Of a stretch of DNA of 64,000 nucleotides, positions 19,817 to 35,018 are shown in pieces; position 1 is the first letter of the stretch, and each line of letters opens with the position of its first letter. A program made the translations under genes and the position numbers. The notes under the pieces were generated by a model. The model saw nothing but the letters and a program-made list of their open reading frames with translations. It made no database searches and had not been told where the DNA came from. Origin of the DNA: Morchella semilibera (lineage: Eukaryota > Ascomycota > Pezizomycetes > Pezizales > Morchellaceae); contig WBVU01000009.1 in NCBI GenBank assembly GCA_009192285.1, forward strand, positions 2,232,001 to 2,296,000, written 5' to 3'.

Positions 19817-22800
19817 TCAGCTCAAATCAAATCCTGCATTTGAATTTACTGAATATAGCAGTTTCTCCTTCAGTATTTTATGGTCTTTATATCTCGGCAT
19901 TTTCAACAAATTAACACACGTGCCTAACTACTGTCAGTACATCGTAATATAAGATCTCGTAGGGGACCTACTGGCACTGCATAGTCTCGTCTGGTCCTCT
20001 CCTGCATCCCTAATACTGAATCTTGGCCTCAAGATACCAAAGCCCAGTAACGGGGCTCTAGCAACACTCGTTACGAATTTGAGTACCTTTCTCCTTTCGG
20101 AGTCGTCGAGCTCTCTCATAACTTCCCAGAATAACTGCACGCTTGGGTGTTCTTCACCATCATCCCCAATCTGATATACGCCACCATAGATTGTGTTTCT
20201 TCTTAAATCTTCGACATCAATGGGGGTGTTAATGTCACCTCCGACGAGGGTTTGGAGTTCTGTTTGGTTGAACATGGAGAGCCATGAGGGCTTGATGATG
20301 GAGTTGAGGCCCTTAAGAAAAGCGGCGGTTTGTTCATAAGCTTGCCCTGATAGGCGATAGCGGGAGACAAGGTGGATGTATTCTAATTTATTTGTGTTTG
20401 TAACTGGGATCTTCTCGCCGCCTGGTTTTAATTCTATTGTGATAGTCTTTTGGCTCGGTAACCTTGAAGTTATAGTGAAATTGAGCGCAAAATCAGCCTC
20501 AACGTCTCCGTTATAGTTCTTCAGATTAACGAGACCACGGTAGAGGTCCTCGTCAAGGTCTCGGAGGTCGTTGACACCAACGCTAGCAGTGGCGCTAGCT
20601 TGTTGTGACCACCGAAGAAGGAAAAACCCAGCGAAGGCAACATCAACGAGGATCCCTTCATATAGACATTTCCCCACCACACGACCAAGAAATTCGTAGC
20701 GGCGAAGGAGACGTTTGACGCCTTTCTCAATATCTGGATAGTTAATGCTGTATAGCTCCTCTTTCAGCTCTTCGATACTTGTTGGGTTTGCATATAGTAA
20801 GCGCTGTTCATTTTCCAAAAACAAGTTCTGCCCCAACTTCGAGCGGATTGATAAGCTGGCGGAACCATCTGATTCTCCCGGCTCCAGTTGGTCGTCGTCG
20901 TCGTCGTTGTCAATATCACCCACGTTTTTATCAATGGCAGCAGCAGGTGTAAATGCCTCTCCACAAACTCCAGTTAGAAATTCCTTCGTGACACCACCAC
21001 CGTCAATTCCTGCCTCCTCGGTCCCAAACTGATCTACAAATGTGATTTGTATTGGCTCTTTAAGTCGTTCTCCCAAAGGCCAAAATTGTTTGTACGCATC
21101 TTCAAATACCCTGTTTCTATGGATCGTTGCATGATGCCTAGAAAGCATGTCGTGGCCATCAAGAGACTCATCATGTCTCGGGACTGTACCACGTCTAGAC
21201 CGTGACAGAACTGCCGCCCGCCATTGATCTGGATCAATGAACCCCCCACGGCGTCTTTTCTGATCCACCAAGACGAACTGGCGGAATATCTGAACGCGAG
21301 TTGGAAACGGAATAAAGAAAGGTAGATTCTTAAGAATTTCTAAGCGGGGGGCAATGGTAGCCAAGTAGTTATTTCTCTGCTGTCTACGTTGGCCCCGCTT
21401 CATTCGCTCCCAGCGGAGGTTCCGTCGCTCGATAGGATTCATCGCAGCTAGAGCAACAGGGTCAAGCTGGCGCTCGTCCTCCTCCTCGGTCTCTTCGCCA
21501 TCGACTTCTATTTGGTGCCTGTTTTCCTCTTCTTGTACCACCGAGGGAATGAATCCTTCCATGTCGAACCGACCGGTCATAAGCCAGTGACCCTTAGGGA
21601 GGAATCGTCGTCGAGAACTATAAAAGTTAGTAAAGCCTTGAGAATTTAGAAATTAACTTACTCCCTAGTGTAAATCTGCTTTAGCAACGTGGTCGCCTGT
21701 GCCCTTAGATAGTCTACACCCCATCCCTTTCTACTTTGGGCCTTGAAGTAGATCTCCCCGCCAGTTGTTTTAGACTTATCTTCTCCTATTATCTCCCCAC
21801 CTGACCAATACATCGCAAATGCCAAATTTTTCAGAAATACGCTCATTTCTCCTACTTCTTTCAGGGGTAGTTGCCTATCCTTGATACCCCCACCGCCGAA
21901 AAATTCGTCGTCGTCCATAACCATGAGCAAGAATCCGTACAACTCTACAAAAAGGAGGATCAGGTTCCATTCTTCGTCGTCATCATGGGTCTGCGCTGAA
22001 TCTTCGCAAGTATTGCGTCTTTTGAGACTTTCTACTGCTATTTTGTAATCCCGGCTGATACCCAGGTAGAGACTTGTCCTTCTCACAGCCTCCCAGAGAA
22101 ACCGCACAGCTGATGCGCCGTCGCTAGTTTCTGCTAAACAAAGCCACATACGGACGTCCTGGCTCTTACGTGGAAACACCAATAGCAAGGTAAGCGCAAA
22201 ACCTGCAAGTACTCTCGCATCATTGAAATCAGTGTATTTTGTTTGTGAAAAAACGGTTGCGACGGAGGATTGTTGAATCAATCCTTCCAATCGAGATTTG
22301 ACAAACGGTGGTAATGGCTGTTTCTTGTTTGAGCGGGATTTTATATCAGTTGAATCCTCATCATCAGAGTCCTCTTCCTCTTCATGACCCATTGGCATAT
22401 CCTCGATATCGATTCTCTTACTCACTTCGCCGGAAACTGAAGCAAGAAGTGGTGACAAAACTCTTTGTTCCTCTGCGCCTTTGTTGAATCTTAAGCGATT
22501 ATCCCCCGTGAGGTCAATCATCGTCTTCCGTGATGGTGAGGCCAGCAGAAAGTCGATTACGTATGACAGGAGCCACAAGCGTCCTTCAATCTCCGCACCT
22601 ATCCAAGCGCCTGGCGAAGATTCCATGGCTTTAAGGAGCATCTCTATATCTACCCCTTCCTGTAACATACAGTACCCTTTTGCTCCTAGCCGTTCCGGAA
22701 GCTCAGGTGTAATGAGATAATTTGCAGCAAAGACCGTGTAAGACCAAGCTGCATGCTCACTCTTCAAGCATAATGGCTTTAATACAGCAGCCAAAAGCAT

Positions 22801-23538
22801 TTCTGAGGTTGACTCGGAAGCACTCGTGACTCGAGAAAGAGCTTGGTAGTATTTTGCGTCAACAAGTCTCGGTAGTCTCTCCACCAACCATGGTAGTATT
22901 CCCAGAGAGTAATTCCGCACTGGATCATCCATAACTTTGCCAGGAAGTTCCACACCCCCTGAATCGTCGTGTAAAGATTTCACGAGCAATTTGGTAAACT
23001 GGCCCAGCAGATACCCTGATCTTTCCGGATCACCGCCTAACAAATCATCCCCATCCTTGATAGCGTCCATGACCAAGGATATCAGGATCTTGATTCTCTC
23101 AAAGTCCTGAGGATCCTGTATTTGGTCACGAGACCCTTTATTAGGTATTATCAACCCATCCCTTCTTTCGCCAAACCCCGACTGGTCTATTCGCCCACCC
23201 GAATTACTTCGCACCCCAAACCCTCTCTGGTTGAAGGCTAGAAATAAGGCGATACCCCTGGCCCAACTACCCTTAATTTCCCCACCAAACTCCTCATCCC
23301 ATTCCCGTCTCCATTGGGCCCTCTGAATACCGACTACTCTCCGACCTCTCCAGACCCGCTGGATGTTCGAGGCAGCTTTGAGTTGGCGACGCTCAGCTTC
23401 TCTCTCGGCGCGCTCCTTTTGAGCATTTGCGAGAGATGCCGATTGTGAAGGTCTGGGACCACGAGATGGAGCGGCGGATTTACGCCCCGAGAGGTTGACA
23501 ACGCGGGGTTTGCGGGAAGACCCGTTGAAGGTGAACAT
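19817..23538 (-). CDS. HECT-type E3 ubiquitin ligase, HUL5/UBE3C orthologue
   Basis: Three exons read leftward: 23538-21662, 21617-19972 and 19923-19817. The introns are 44 and 48 nt and phases agree, giving 1209 aa, normal for HUL5. The N-terminus (MFTFNGSSRKPRVVNLSGR) and the IQ-like segment SNIQRVWRGRRVV at about residues 57-70 are typical of the HUL5/UBE3C family. The first join yields RRRFLPKGHWL, a conserved family block. The HECT domain fills roughly the last 350 residues, including EEAGIDGGGVTKEF and the ending NSNAGFDLS. The catalytic Cys1177 (in SASTCVNLL) is encoded only by the 107-nt last exon, 32 residues from the C-terminus, as expected. The enzyme extends ubiquitin chains on proteasome-bound and misfolded proteins. 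It is divergently transcribed from RSM7 across 855 bp. Confidence 0.95.
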
Positions 23539-24393
23539 TGCGGGGTGAGTGTGGGGTAACTTTTGGATATGTGTGTAACAGTAGAGCTATTTTGCGGGAG
23601 AGCTGAGACTGTTCAGAGGCGACAACCCACCGAAACAAGAGTAGAAGGGGGAACTAGGAGGTTTAATAGGATAAAGAAGCTATGCTTGTGATCGTGGTGG
23701 TGGTGTCAGTGATCGCGACAGAGCACCCGAGGATGATAGACTGACGGATGAGGACGTCGGGCCAGAATATAGCCGTAGAGAGGAGAGAGGAGAGAGGATA
23801 AAGGGTGTAGATAGGGGGATAGAGGTTAAATTAAAAGGAAGGGATAGAGAAGATGATGATAGAAAGAGCTGAGTCGTTACAGAGCCTAAAGCTTATCAGT
23901 GACTGTGTGGCGTCTGTGGCGGTTGATTTATAAGATGAGGGTATCACAGTAACGCCGATACTGTAACCAATATCCAAGTCCTGTATCGTTCTTTCAGGCC
24001 AACCTCCCTCGAAAGGGTTTCAGTTGAGCATGGTGTCTGAACAGTGAATACAACTTGCTCTTAAGAATATTGTAACTACATGTACATGTACCTACATGTA
24101 CTACTACTTTACATATGACATCTGTGGCGCCGCACATCCAAAAACTTTAGTAGAAAAAGAATCAACCCAACATATTCTAATGATCTCTTTTTAATTGAAG
24201 AAATATAGAGTTCTTCCCTTGTCTTATATAAAACTTCTTCTCATAGATTATGCATACAGCTGAATATCCCCTCCGGCTCTGTCGTCTTGCAGGTTTTAGC
24301 TCCAGTCTCCCCTGCCCCACCAGTGGGCCACCACTACAAGTTTCCAACCTCATCATCAACCTTCAACCTCACGAACACCAACACCAATTCACA
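23539..24393. promoter_or_regulatory. Divergent promoter region HUL5 / RSM7
   Basis: 855 bp between the two starts. It contains a purine-rich GAGAGGAGAGA stretch near 23780 and a tight trio of overlapping TACATGTA palindromes at 24077-24100. No coding sequence. Confidence 0.6.
24077..24100. repeat. Triple TACATGTA palindrome cluster
   Basis: Three TACATGTA sites at 24077, 24083 (overlapping) and 24093, in a TACN context. The cluster lies about 300 bp upstream of RSM7 and 540 bp upstream of HUL5. Confidence 0.8.
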
Positions 24394-25486
24394 ATGCCGC
24401 CGCCACGCACCCTCTTCCTCCGAACATTCACACTCCGGATCTCCCCTCGGCCAGCGCTCGTACGATGCTACTCAAACAAAACTACCCCACAATCCCCCCC
24501 ACTAAAGACTCCCGAAACGCCCGCCCAGGATAGCCTTCCTCATGTCAGCGAGGAGGCAGCCGCTACCGCTAGCATCACCGGGGAGACAAAGCCTGAGATT
24601 GAGCAAGGCACACCTGTTCAGGAGGTACATTTCTCATCCACGCCTTGGCTGGTCCCAACCATCGCAAATATACTGACATGCCTAGATGATCAACCGCAGC
24701 GCTGAGGCCCGGAAGAACGCCCCCTCGATACTCAAGTCTCCTCCTAACAAAAGATCATACTCTACGGAAGCCACACCCATGAGCACTGACGCTGGTACAG
24801 AGACACCAGCCGAGATCCTCTCAATGTCTCTCGAAGAGCCCCTTCCTGTCGGCGCCAAGTTTCCTTTGCCGACACTCCCCATTCCCGCTCGGGGACATTT
24901 GAAACACCGTTACTCCCCGCTGATGGTACAGGTTACCAACTTCCTAATGCGAAACGGAAAGGTTACCGCTTCCTTCATCTCCACTAGTGACTCGGCTAAC
25001 GCCTACCAGAAAGCAACTGCACAGTCTGTCATGGACCACGTTCTCTCAATCCTTCGCACTAAGCCTGCTCCCAAGCCATCTATAACATATACTCCACTGA
25101 TTCCAGGCACTCCCCCTCTCTCAACCCTCCCGTCTGATCCCCTTCTATACCTTCAAACCGCCATTGATTCCGTCGCTCCTCTCATGAAGATTATTTCCGT
25201 CAAGGGAGCAGGAGGAACGAAGGATATGATTCCTAGCCCATTGAACGTGAGGCAGAGGAGAAGGACGGCGTTGGAATGGATTGTAGCAGCTGCGGATAAG
25301 AAGAAGGATAGGAGCGGATTGGCGGAGAGGTTTGCCGATGAGATCATTGCCGTCGTAGAGGGCAGAAGTGCAGCGTGGGACAAGAGAAACCAGGTGCACA
25401 GGACCTCTATTCAATCGAGAGCGAACGTGGTAGTTGATGGTAGGAGGCAATCCAAAAAGAACACGAGGAGGTTCCCGTACAACTAA
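24394..25486 (+). CDS. Mitochondrial small-subunit ribosomal protein uS7m
   Basis: Two exons, 24394-24624 and 24686-25486, separated by a 61-nt phase-0 intron ending CTGACATGCCTAG; 343 aa. The N-terminus is rich in Arg, Ser and Pro with few acidic residues (FLRTFTLRISPRPALVRCYS), a typical mitochondrial presequence. The C-terminal half is the uS7 fold. It includes LMRNGKVTASFI, the ALEWIVAAA segment, RSGLAERFADEI and the basic tail KRNQVHRTSIQSRANVV, which contacts the 3' major domain of small-subunit rRNA. It serves head assembly and decoding-site structure of the mitoribosome. The variable region between presequence and fold (about residues 30-150) is low-complexity. A 205-codon antisense ORF overlaps the 3' half and is taken as a shadow. 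Confidence 0.92.
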
Positions 25487-28177
25487 TAGACGTGTGGGTA
25501 TTCCTTGGGTTTTGTTTAGACTTCTGTGGGCGCGGGCGAAGAACACAGTACTTTTATATATATTCTTTCCTAGGGTTGACGTAGCGATGTGTAGGATTAA
25601 GCTGAGGCTGTTATGATAAGAATAGGCCCGTAACTTCAAATCAAAAATAAACTTATTTATCATAATTTCTTGTTCGGGGCCCCTGGAATACCAAATTGGC
25701 AACAGTATTGACATAATTATACAATTTATATAGGTATCATCTCGTATCCAACGCGGTGACATAAAGCATCAGAAGTCAGATTATGCCATAGTCCACGACT
25801 GCGCTGTACCTAGAATTACTGAACGGTGATTTAAAAACAACCTGGGAGGCATCAAAACACAATAGGACCTCTAAATTGCTAAAGTGCTGCGAATAGGTAG
25901 ATATAATAGTCTAAATCACAAATCCCAACGCTTTTAGGCAAATATCTAAAAGAGCTAATTATAAGTTGCTCAAAGTTGCAGCAATCTGTGCCAAGCCCCA
26001 TAAATTTGAGGTCTTGGCATATTGGTTTTCAGGATTATGCCCACAAGAACCCTACAGCTCTTGCGGAAGGGTTTTTTTTATAAGACAAGCTTAAACAGTT
26101 CCTGCTACTATAAGTTTGTATTAGACAAGACCTCATATACACACATCTCAAAACCTTGTTTTGAAAACGGCTATTTTGGTGCGTTTTATGTGATGTCCAA
26201 TGATTTCTGACAAAGGTCTTTATATATCCGATGTTCTGAAAAGAATAATAATAGGCAAACTTAATGGTAAGCCAGATCTATGTATTTGTCCATTTAAATT
26301 TTGTGGCCATGGCGTCGTACTGGTACATGTTCAGAAGATGTAGAATGAGCTCAGTCATAGCCCATCACTCGGAATCACGAGCTTTCTTTTGTCTTGTTCT
26401 ATTCCCAAGCACTTTCCCTATTTTAAACTATATATATCTATATAACAAGAGAGCAAATCCGCTCAATGAATGAGCCCATCTGACCTGCTGAATCGATCCC
26501 AATTAAGCACCCCGCACGCACCCTTAGACGTTTGGAGATAAATGTTATGTTCTAGTTCTCTGTATAATCAACAAGCGTCTTCGCTAGTACATATATCCGC
26601 TCAATAGAGGATGGAATTTTCGATTACAAGGTCTAAATAATGATATTTTAACTAGTCGCGGAACCACTTTTGAGGGAAAAATTATGCCCACCTGTGGCTG
26701 ATTTTCTTTAGTTTCTAAACTGTACAGGACAGATTCCCGCATTTCAACATCATAAATACCAATTTTTATTTAGTATTGTTAAGTCTATTACGGTTCGAGG
26801 GTATGGAATTGACTAGAGGGATCATACAGGTAAAGAGTAGCTTACTCCGAGTGAGAACTTGTGTTCTTTCTGCACTTTTACCTTGTGGCGCTGGTAAGGT
26901 TATCAACGGTAGTTAACTGCCACCGATAACACCTCTTCAAACCGAGAAAATAGCCGAACCTGCACTGCAGGTGTGCCAAGTGAACGCAGTCTGAACTGGC
27001 CTTTTCAGTGTCTATGCTGAATGACGTGTTGAAGTTTCTTAAGGGATGTTCAACGATTCTATCCTCAACAGTTGCATTTGTGGGTGATATTCACAACCTA
27101 CAAAAGCGATTACTAGGCGCGTCAATAATGAGATATACATGTACTTAGGTGTACCTAGCCTGGATGTCATCTCATGGGACAGAAACAGGTGATGGCAGAT
27201 TAAAAAGCTTGTTTCTGACATGATATTGATTCAAAGCGGAATAGGGGGGGTGGCCCTTGTGACTGTGACCTGGGGTTGAGAGGTCATCTGTGCGGTGCGT
27301 GTGGCTGGGGTTGTTCATTCGTGGTTGCCACGAGGTGGCGGCGCGGTGGGTTGCAAAGGTCAGCAGCAGTCAGCAGTCGGTTACGCGCGTAGTCATCAAT
27401 CAGCCAACCAAAGGCCTTATGCAAAATTCAAACACCTTCAGTCTGTCAAAGGCAGGGCCAGCAACCATTCTCTGTATACATGGTCAAAGAAAAAGGGGGA
27501 GCGCGTGAGGCCTAGGGAGTAATTTAGAATAGTATGCACCGAGCGAATTAGAGATAAGGATTGTGTGGAAAAAGTGAAGGAGAGGCCGCAGAAGGAAGCA
27601 GTATGTAGCTACGTACATACATGTAGTATGGTATCAGCCATCGCCTCTCCGTCACCTCGCAAGCAGCTGCATTCAATTACTGTGCAGGGCCCTGCCCTCT
27701 CGCACACGTCTCCTCAAAATATTTTCCTGCTCCCTTCTTCCTTTCTTCCTTCTCCTTTCCTTCTCATCAGAGCTCATCAACGTTCCACAACCTCGTCTTG
27801 GACCAACCTCCACGACACCGTTCTTCTTCTTTTCCCCCATAAAATCAAAAAAAACTTGAAAACAATTCGAAAACCCTTCCTGGCATTTTTTTAAAACAAA
27901 AACAAAAAAAAATCCCTTTCCATACATTCAAGGTTGGTTCGCATATCTCTGTTAGTTCACAAATTTCATCCAGCCACACCCCCGCGGATAGTTTTTTTTT
28001 TTTTTTTTTTTTTCTCGCTCCCTTTTCTGCTAGGCTTGTCCTTGGAACGCTTGAAAAGTTACCCCACCACATCAGTTTTCACCCCTCCTCCATCTATACC
28101 CTCTTTCCTTTCGCTCACCTGCAAGGCACAAACAAAGCAGTTCTGCAACAGTTCACCAATAGTGGTCGTCTTTGTTG
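25487..28177. other. Intergenic and PAB1 upstream region
   Basis: No supported gene. It contains TACATGTA at 27136 and 27618, a small imperfect hairpin near 26897-26930 (GTTATC...GATAAC), a pyrimidine-rich stretch from about 27700, and a run of 22 T at 27992-28013. The right end probably includes the PAB1 transcription start. Confidence 0.5.
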
Positions 28178-28404
28178 GTGAGTTTCCGCGACCCTCTTTC
28201 TGTTCTAAACCCTTGCCCCTCTCTCTATCCCGGTTATCTCACTTCTTATTGTGCACGTTTCGCCTCAAAAAAAAAAAAAAAAAAAAAAAAAAAAGAAGAA
28301 GGGAAGAAAGAAATCAGGCGTTGTGGTCGGCCTTTGAGAGTGACGGAGAATCTTTTGACTAACTATTTCTACCCTGCTCTGCTGTCGGTACTTGATATAA
28401 ACAG
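28178..28404 (+). other. Candidate 5'-leader intron of PAB1, containing a 28-A run
   Basis: GTGAGT at 28178, a branch-like GACTAAC at 28357-28363 and the first downstream AG at 28403-28404 define a 227-nt candidate intron. A run of 28 A lies inside it at 28267-28294. Branch-to-acceptor distance is 41 nt, slightly long. Without splicing, the A run would be in the mature leader. Confidence 0.45.
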
Positions 28405-28410
28405 AATCGA

Positions 28411-28450
28411 ACCAAGGAAATAAAAAAAAAAATCCGGAAAAAAGAAAAAC
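28411..28450 (+). promoter_or_regulatory. A-rich element in the PAB1 leader
   Basis: About 90-130 nt upstream of the PAB1 start lies an A-rich stretch with 11 consecutive A (28422-28432), then GGAAAAAAGAAAAAC. Poly(A)-binding protein mRNAs commonly carry A-rich leader elements that the protein binds to repress its own translation. That role is inferred here. Confidence 0.55.
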
Positions 28451-28540
28451 TTTTCAAAACCTTCAATGTTTGTGCCCCAATATCCTCTCAAACCCATTTC
28501 TACGTTCTCAAGCTGACACCCGATATAGATACACATAAAA

Positions 28541-30928
<2,388 letters not shown>

Positions 30929-33710
30929 GCACTGTTGAAAGTAAGGCGTCTCTTGGAACGGAAATAGAAATGGTTTGTCTTGGTTTTTTTTGTTTTCCTT
31001 TAATTCCCTTGGGGCATGTCTTTGTGGGTTTCGGGGATTGATTGTTGAACGTGGTGGTGTGGGTGAACAAAAGTTTCCTGGTTCCTCGGTTGCTGTTTTT
31101 CACTTTTCCTATTATCAATTTCTGGGGGTTCATTTTCTTGTATCTTTTTTTTCTTGTGCAAACTTATTTTACCTTCTCTCACGATTTTTTCCTTCTTGAA
31201 CGCCGGCATGCTTGATTTATATCTAGCTTAGCAGTTCTTGCCTTGAGCGGTTCATGGTGAGCTGGGTACCCGTGTTTTGATGTCTTCGTTAGACCTTTTT
31301 CTCTCACGTGATCTCATTTTCTCATTAACTGGCTGCATATTTAGGAGAAGGAGGAATTGTATAGGGAAAAGTTATTTTTATTTTTTTCTTCTTTGGCTTA
31401 GGGTTTGGGTGGGAGGAACATTAGTGGTACGAAGTCGACTGGTTGTATGTACGCATTTGGGTGTTGGGCACGGCGTTGTTGGGCCCATGTTTGGAAAGAA
31501 GCAAAATTGATTCTTTCACAAAGTTGGTTGTGGCTCGTTTTGTTGCAACGTAGTATTCGACTGCATCACGACACTGACAAATTTTTCCAGACTACATACA
31601 TTCATGTATTACATACATATCCTATAACCGCCAGAGGTGATCATCACAGACCAATATGACTGATATCACGATGTTGTAAGGGATAAATACATGTAATAAA
31701 CCCACCACAATCGTGGGGTGTTTAGCTCAAACCCTGCCATATCAAAATCCTATGATGTTCAACCAGTCCAAGTACTCGAGGAATCAATGACTAGTTACAT
31801 GGATATATTTTGGTATTTAGGTGACTCGCCCGCACTCTTGCACGCCGTCAAGAGGAGTTGGATCCTATAGAGTTTTGATTCCACCTTGGATACGCTCCGT
31901 GGGCGAATTTAGAGAAATATGCATAGGATCGATACTGGCAAGAAGTCATGGCCCATCACTCGCGCCACTAGGCACAAGTACATATAACAGGATCAATAAC
32001 GCGTCCATCAAGAAGCCAGTCCAATAACCCTTGCAACAGCATCTGCCCATGATTTTCACTAGAGTAAAACAAGAGAGGGGGGTATGTGGATAAGTATTTA
32101 TCTAGAGCTATCTAGAGCCGGAAAACATTCTCGTTGCTTCTTGAGGCTGGGCGTGAGTAGATAGGACACTTGTCCTCTCCATGACTACAAGTATATATCA
32201 TACTTCTAAGGCTCTCCACTCAGTTGGTCCTTTCAGCCAGAGAGGTCCATGTCATGTTGGTCACAATGTAAGTACATGTAACTGTGCCTGTCTGTCCTGA
32301 GGGTACATATTTTGCCCTACCCGTGCACCTACCCACTCTACCTGTGTGGTGGTGCATGGTGGGGCAAAGTCTTGAAGCACAGAGCATAGAACGGAAATGC
32401 CACAATGCCGTATTTGCTATTATTCCCGCCGCAAGTACTACAGCTTATGCTGGATGGACAGTTTTAACACTACATGTAGACACTCGGAATTTTTTGATAA
32501 GCGTTTGATATCCGACGACTTGGTCAGCACGCGAGTATGTTAAACTTAATAGCCCCCGTTTACCTAATATGTTAATAAATACGTGCTTAATTGTGATCCA
32601 TTGCGTGCTCCGACGTCCGAATCCCCCAGGGTATCATGCGTCCAGGGCGTAACTTCAAACTTGTGCATGTTGGGTTTTTTGGGGGGAGGGGGGGAGGGGT
32701 TGTGATGGATATTCAGGTTCAGGCACAGACAGGTGCGATCATGATTGTAAGCGGTTAGAACAATCCTAGAATGGACTGTGATGACGACAAAGGACTGGGA
32801 GAAATCTTTGCCGACCGACAGCTTCCTTTCTTGTTGAATGCGGGCAGGGCAGAATAGAGCAATCCACATACATTCTCTACGCAAACACGGGCGGGAAAGA
32901 TGCGGACAAAGGAAGAGAGAGGCACATTAGTGTAGGTATAACCCTACAATAGTATATACTACATGTATCATGAACGATGACAGAGCCCCAAAAGGAGGAC
33001 GATAGAAAGAGATGAGCATCACTGCAGTCGATCAAATTCCGGAATAGAACAATTCCCACTTTAAACAGCTCCCCTTCATTAATCAAAGACCTGTTATGCG
33101 TGGAGTAATTATACTTACTGGGGACGTGTTATTTACCGGAGTGTCCTTTTAGCGCGGGTTTATTCGCCGATCCTGGTCCGGTTGACCCCCCCGCATTGAT
33201 TAGAAGCACTGGCCCAGTTACTGAGCGGTGTCTTTACCTACACTTGTATTTACCTACCCTAACCTTCTTAACCTTCGACATATCTTCCTTACCCTCGGTC
33301 GAACAACTGATAGCTAGATAGATTGGATACATACACAACCTAACCTGTTATTCTCTTGATCTCATACAGTCCTATTTATCTCTTTCTCCACGCTCTCACA
33401 CCACCTTTGGCCTTATCTCCCTCTCGCCTTACCTCCCTTTCGCCTTACCTTCTCACCATTACCCCCCCCCCCCTCTCTCTCTCCCCGGTTCTTGTCTGAT
33501 CTTCCACCACTCCAACGACTCGGCTACATGTACTTCAAGAATCAGTTCGCACGTAGTACCTATACTTGATCCTGTTTGATAGTTTTCTGTGCCCTTTGTG
33601 TTTTCTCTGCCTCGTGAATCCCCCCTTGTCTTGCTTGTGCGTGTGTTTCTCCCAATCAACTATACTTCTTCCATCCCCCCCCCCCCCCCTCCAGCCCGCC
33701 TTCTTCCACC
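30929..33710. other. PAB1 3' region and makorin upstream region
   Basis: No supported gene. Just after PAB1 the strand is T-rich, probably 3' UTR. Further right are TACATGTA at 31688, 32273, 32471, 32960 and 33525, a G-quadruplex-type sequence at 32672-32699, and C-runs at 33463-33476 and about 33675-33690 in the leader of the makorin-like gene. Confidence 0.5.
32672..32699 (+). other. G-quadruplex-type sequence
   Basis: Four G-runs, G3-T6-G6-A-G7-A-G4, fit the usual four-run quadruplex pattern with loops of 7 nt or less. No gene relation is evident. Confidence 0.5.
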
Positions 33711-35018
33711 ATGCCAAGAGAACCAGGACTATATTCACCCGCCGCCGCACCCTTTACTCCATCGTCATCATCATCATCATCGTCAGCGGCAGCACAGGCA
33801 CCAACCTTTAAGGGCGCCACCACCCCCGAAATAGGTGAAAGAGTGAACCTCCCACCCAGCTCCGTGCCATGCAGGTTCTTCCTGAAGGGATACTGCTCCC
33901 GTGGATCTACGTGCTGGTACGCACACGATGCCGCCGCGGTGACTGGTGCGAAGGATGTAAACACTACTAGTGCTGTGGATGAGAAAGGGAAATGCCCAGC
34001 TTCTGCTGCTGGTGAGTCTGCGGGTTGTTGGTTATTGCTCTTCTAGTTACTTGTCGCATGAGTCCTGATAATTGAGTGGCGTGACAAAGGTGACAAGTCG
34101 GAGACCGAAGAATGCTGCGCCATCTGCTTTGAGGTCCCGTCGACGTATGGGCTGTTGACGAATTGTGACCATGTTTTCTGTCTATGTAGGTTTTTTCTTC
34201 CTTTTAGTTTCGTTCTCTTTTCATGTGGTATTTGATGGGGCTTGAGGGTTTTATACTGGGTGCATGGGCATGATATCCTTCATTGTTTCAGTACAAAACC
34301 TTCAACCCACCCTCAACCCACCATTCAAACATCAATCTAGGTGTCGTATAATGCATTAAACTTACTAATATTAATAGCATGTATTCGCTCCTGGCGCTCT
34401 TCCGGCAGCAGCAATAGTGCACCTAGCCCTTTCCCCCCAAGTGCGCCCGATGACCTCCACAAGACCTCCAAAACTTGTCCCCTCTGCCGCGTTCGTAGCA
34501 AGTTTATCGTACCCTCTTCGGTTCTTCCTACTGCGACCTCTAAAAAAATTATCGTGCAGCGGTATCTGGAAAAGCTGACCACAATTCCCTGTCGCTATTT
34601 TCACGACTCACTTAAGACGCGCCCGCGCCCCTTCTGCCCGTTCGCTAATGATTGCCATTACTCGCATGACGCGTATATATTCACCGATAAGGAGCTGGCT
34701 TTGCATCGACGAAATCGAAGATGCCGTGGCGGTGGTAGTGGTAGTGCTAGCGCTGTTGGGCGGGCACAAGCACAAGCATTGATTGAGATGATACTAGAGG
34801 GGGATGGGGTGGAATGGGGGTCAGTAGGGGAGGGGGTATGGGACGTTGGGGAATTGCTGGGGGTTATGGGCGAAATTGAGGAAGAAGAGGATTTTTTTAG
34901 GGTGGATGAAGAAGAGGAAAGGCCAAGGTGGTTGGATGAGTTACGGGGGGGCAGGAGAGGGAGGGGACGGAGCATAAGATGGGATAATGATGTCGCTGAA
35001 GATCTCGACGGCTGGTAG
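33711..35018 (+). CDS. Makorin-like CCCH-RING-CCCH putative E3 ubiquitin ligase
   Basis: Exons are 33711-34011, 34090-34185 and 34378-35018. The introns are 78 and 192 nt and phases agree, giving 345 aa. A serine-rich start (with a CATCAT-type codon run) precedes a CCCH finger, CRFFLKGYCSRGSTCWYAH (C-x7-C-x5-C-x3-H). The RING is assembled across all splice joins: CAICFEVPSTYGLL, then CDHVFCLSCIRSWR, then CPLCRVRSKFIVPS, the C3HC4 pattern typical of makorins. A second CCCH finger follows (CPFANDCHYSH), then an acidic tail and a short RG-rich segment. Makorins are RNA-binding ubiquitin ligases; the substrate here is unknown. The middle intron removes the sequence between Leu and Ser of FCLSC, and the restored RING is the main support for the model. 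The leader just before the ATG contains a long C-run. Confidence 0.9.

Noticed and set aside
25145-25762. 205-codon minus-strand ORF
   Set aside because: It is antisense to the conserved part of RSM7 and has no domain.
34658-34975. 105-codon Ser/Pro-rich minus-strand ORF
   Set aside because: Shadow of the acidic and Gly-rich tail of the makorin-like gene.
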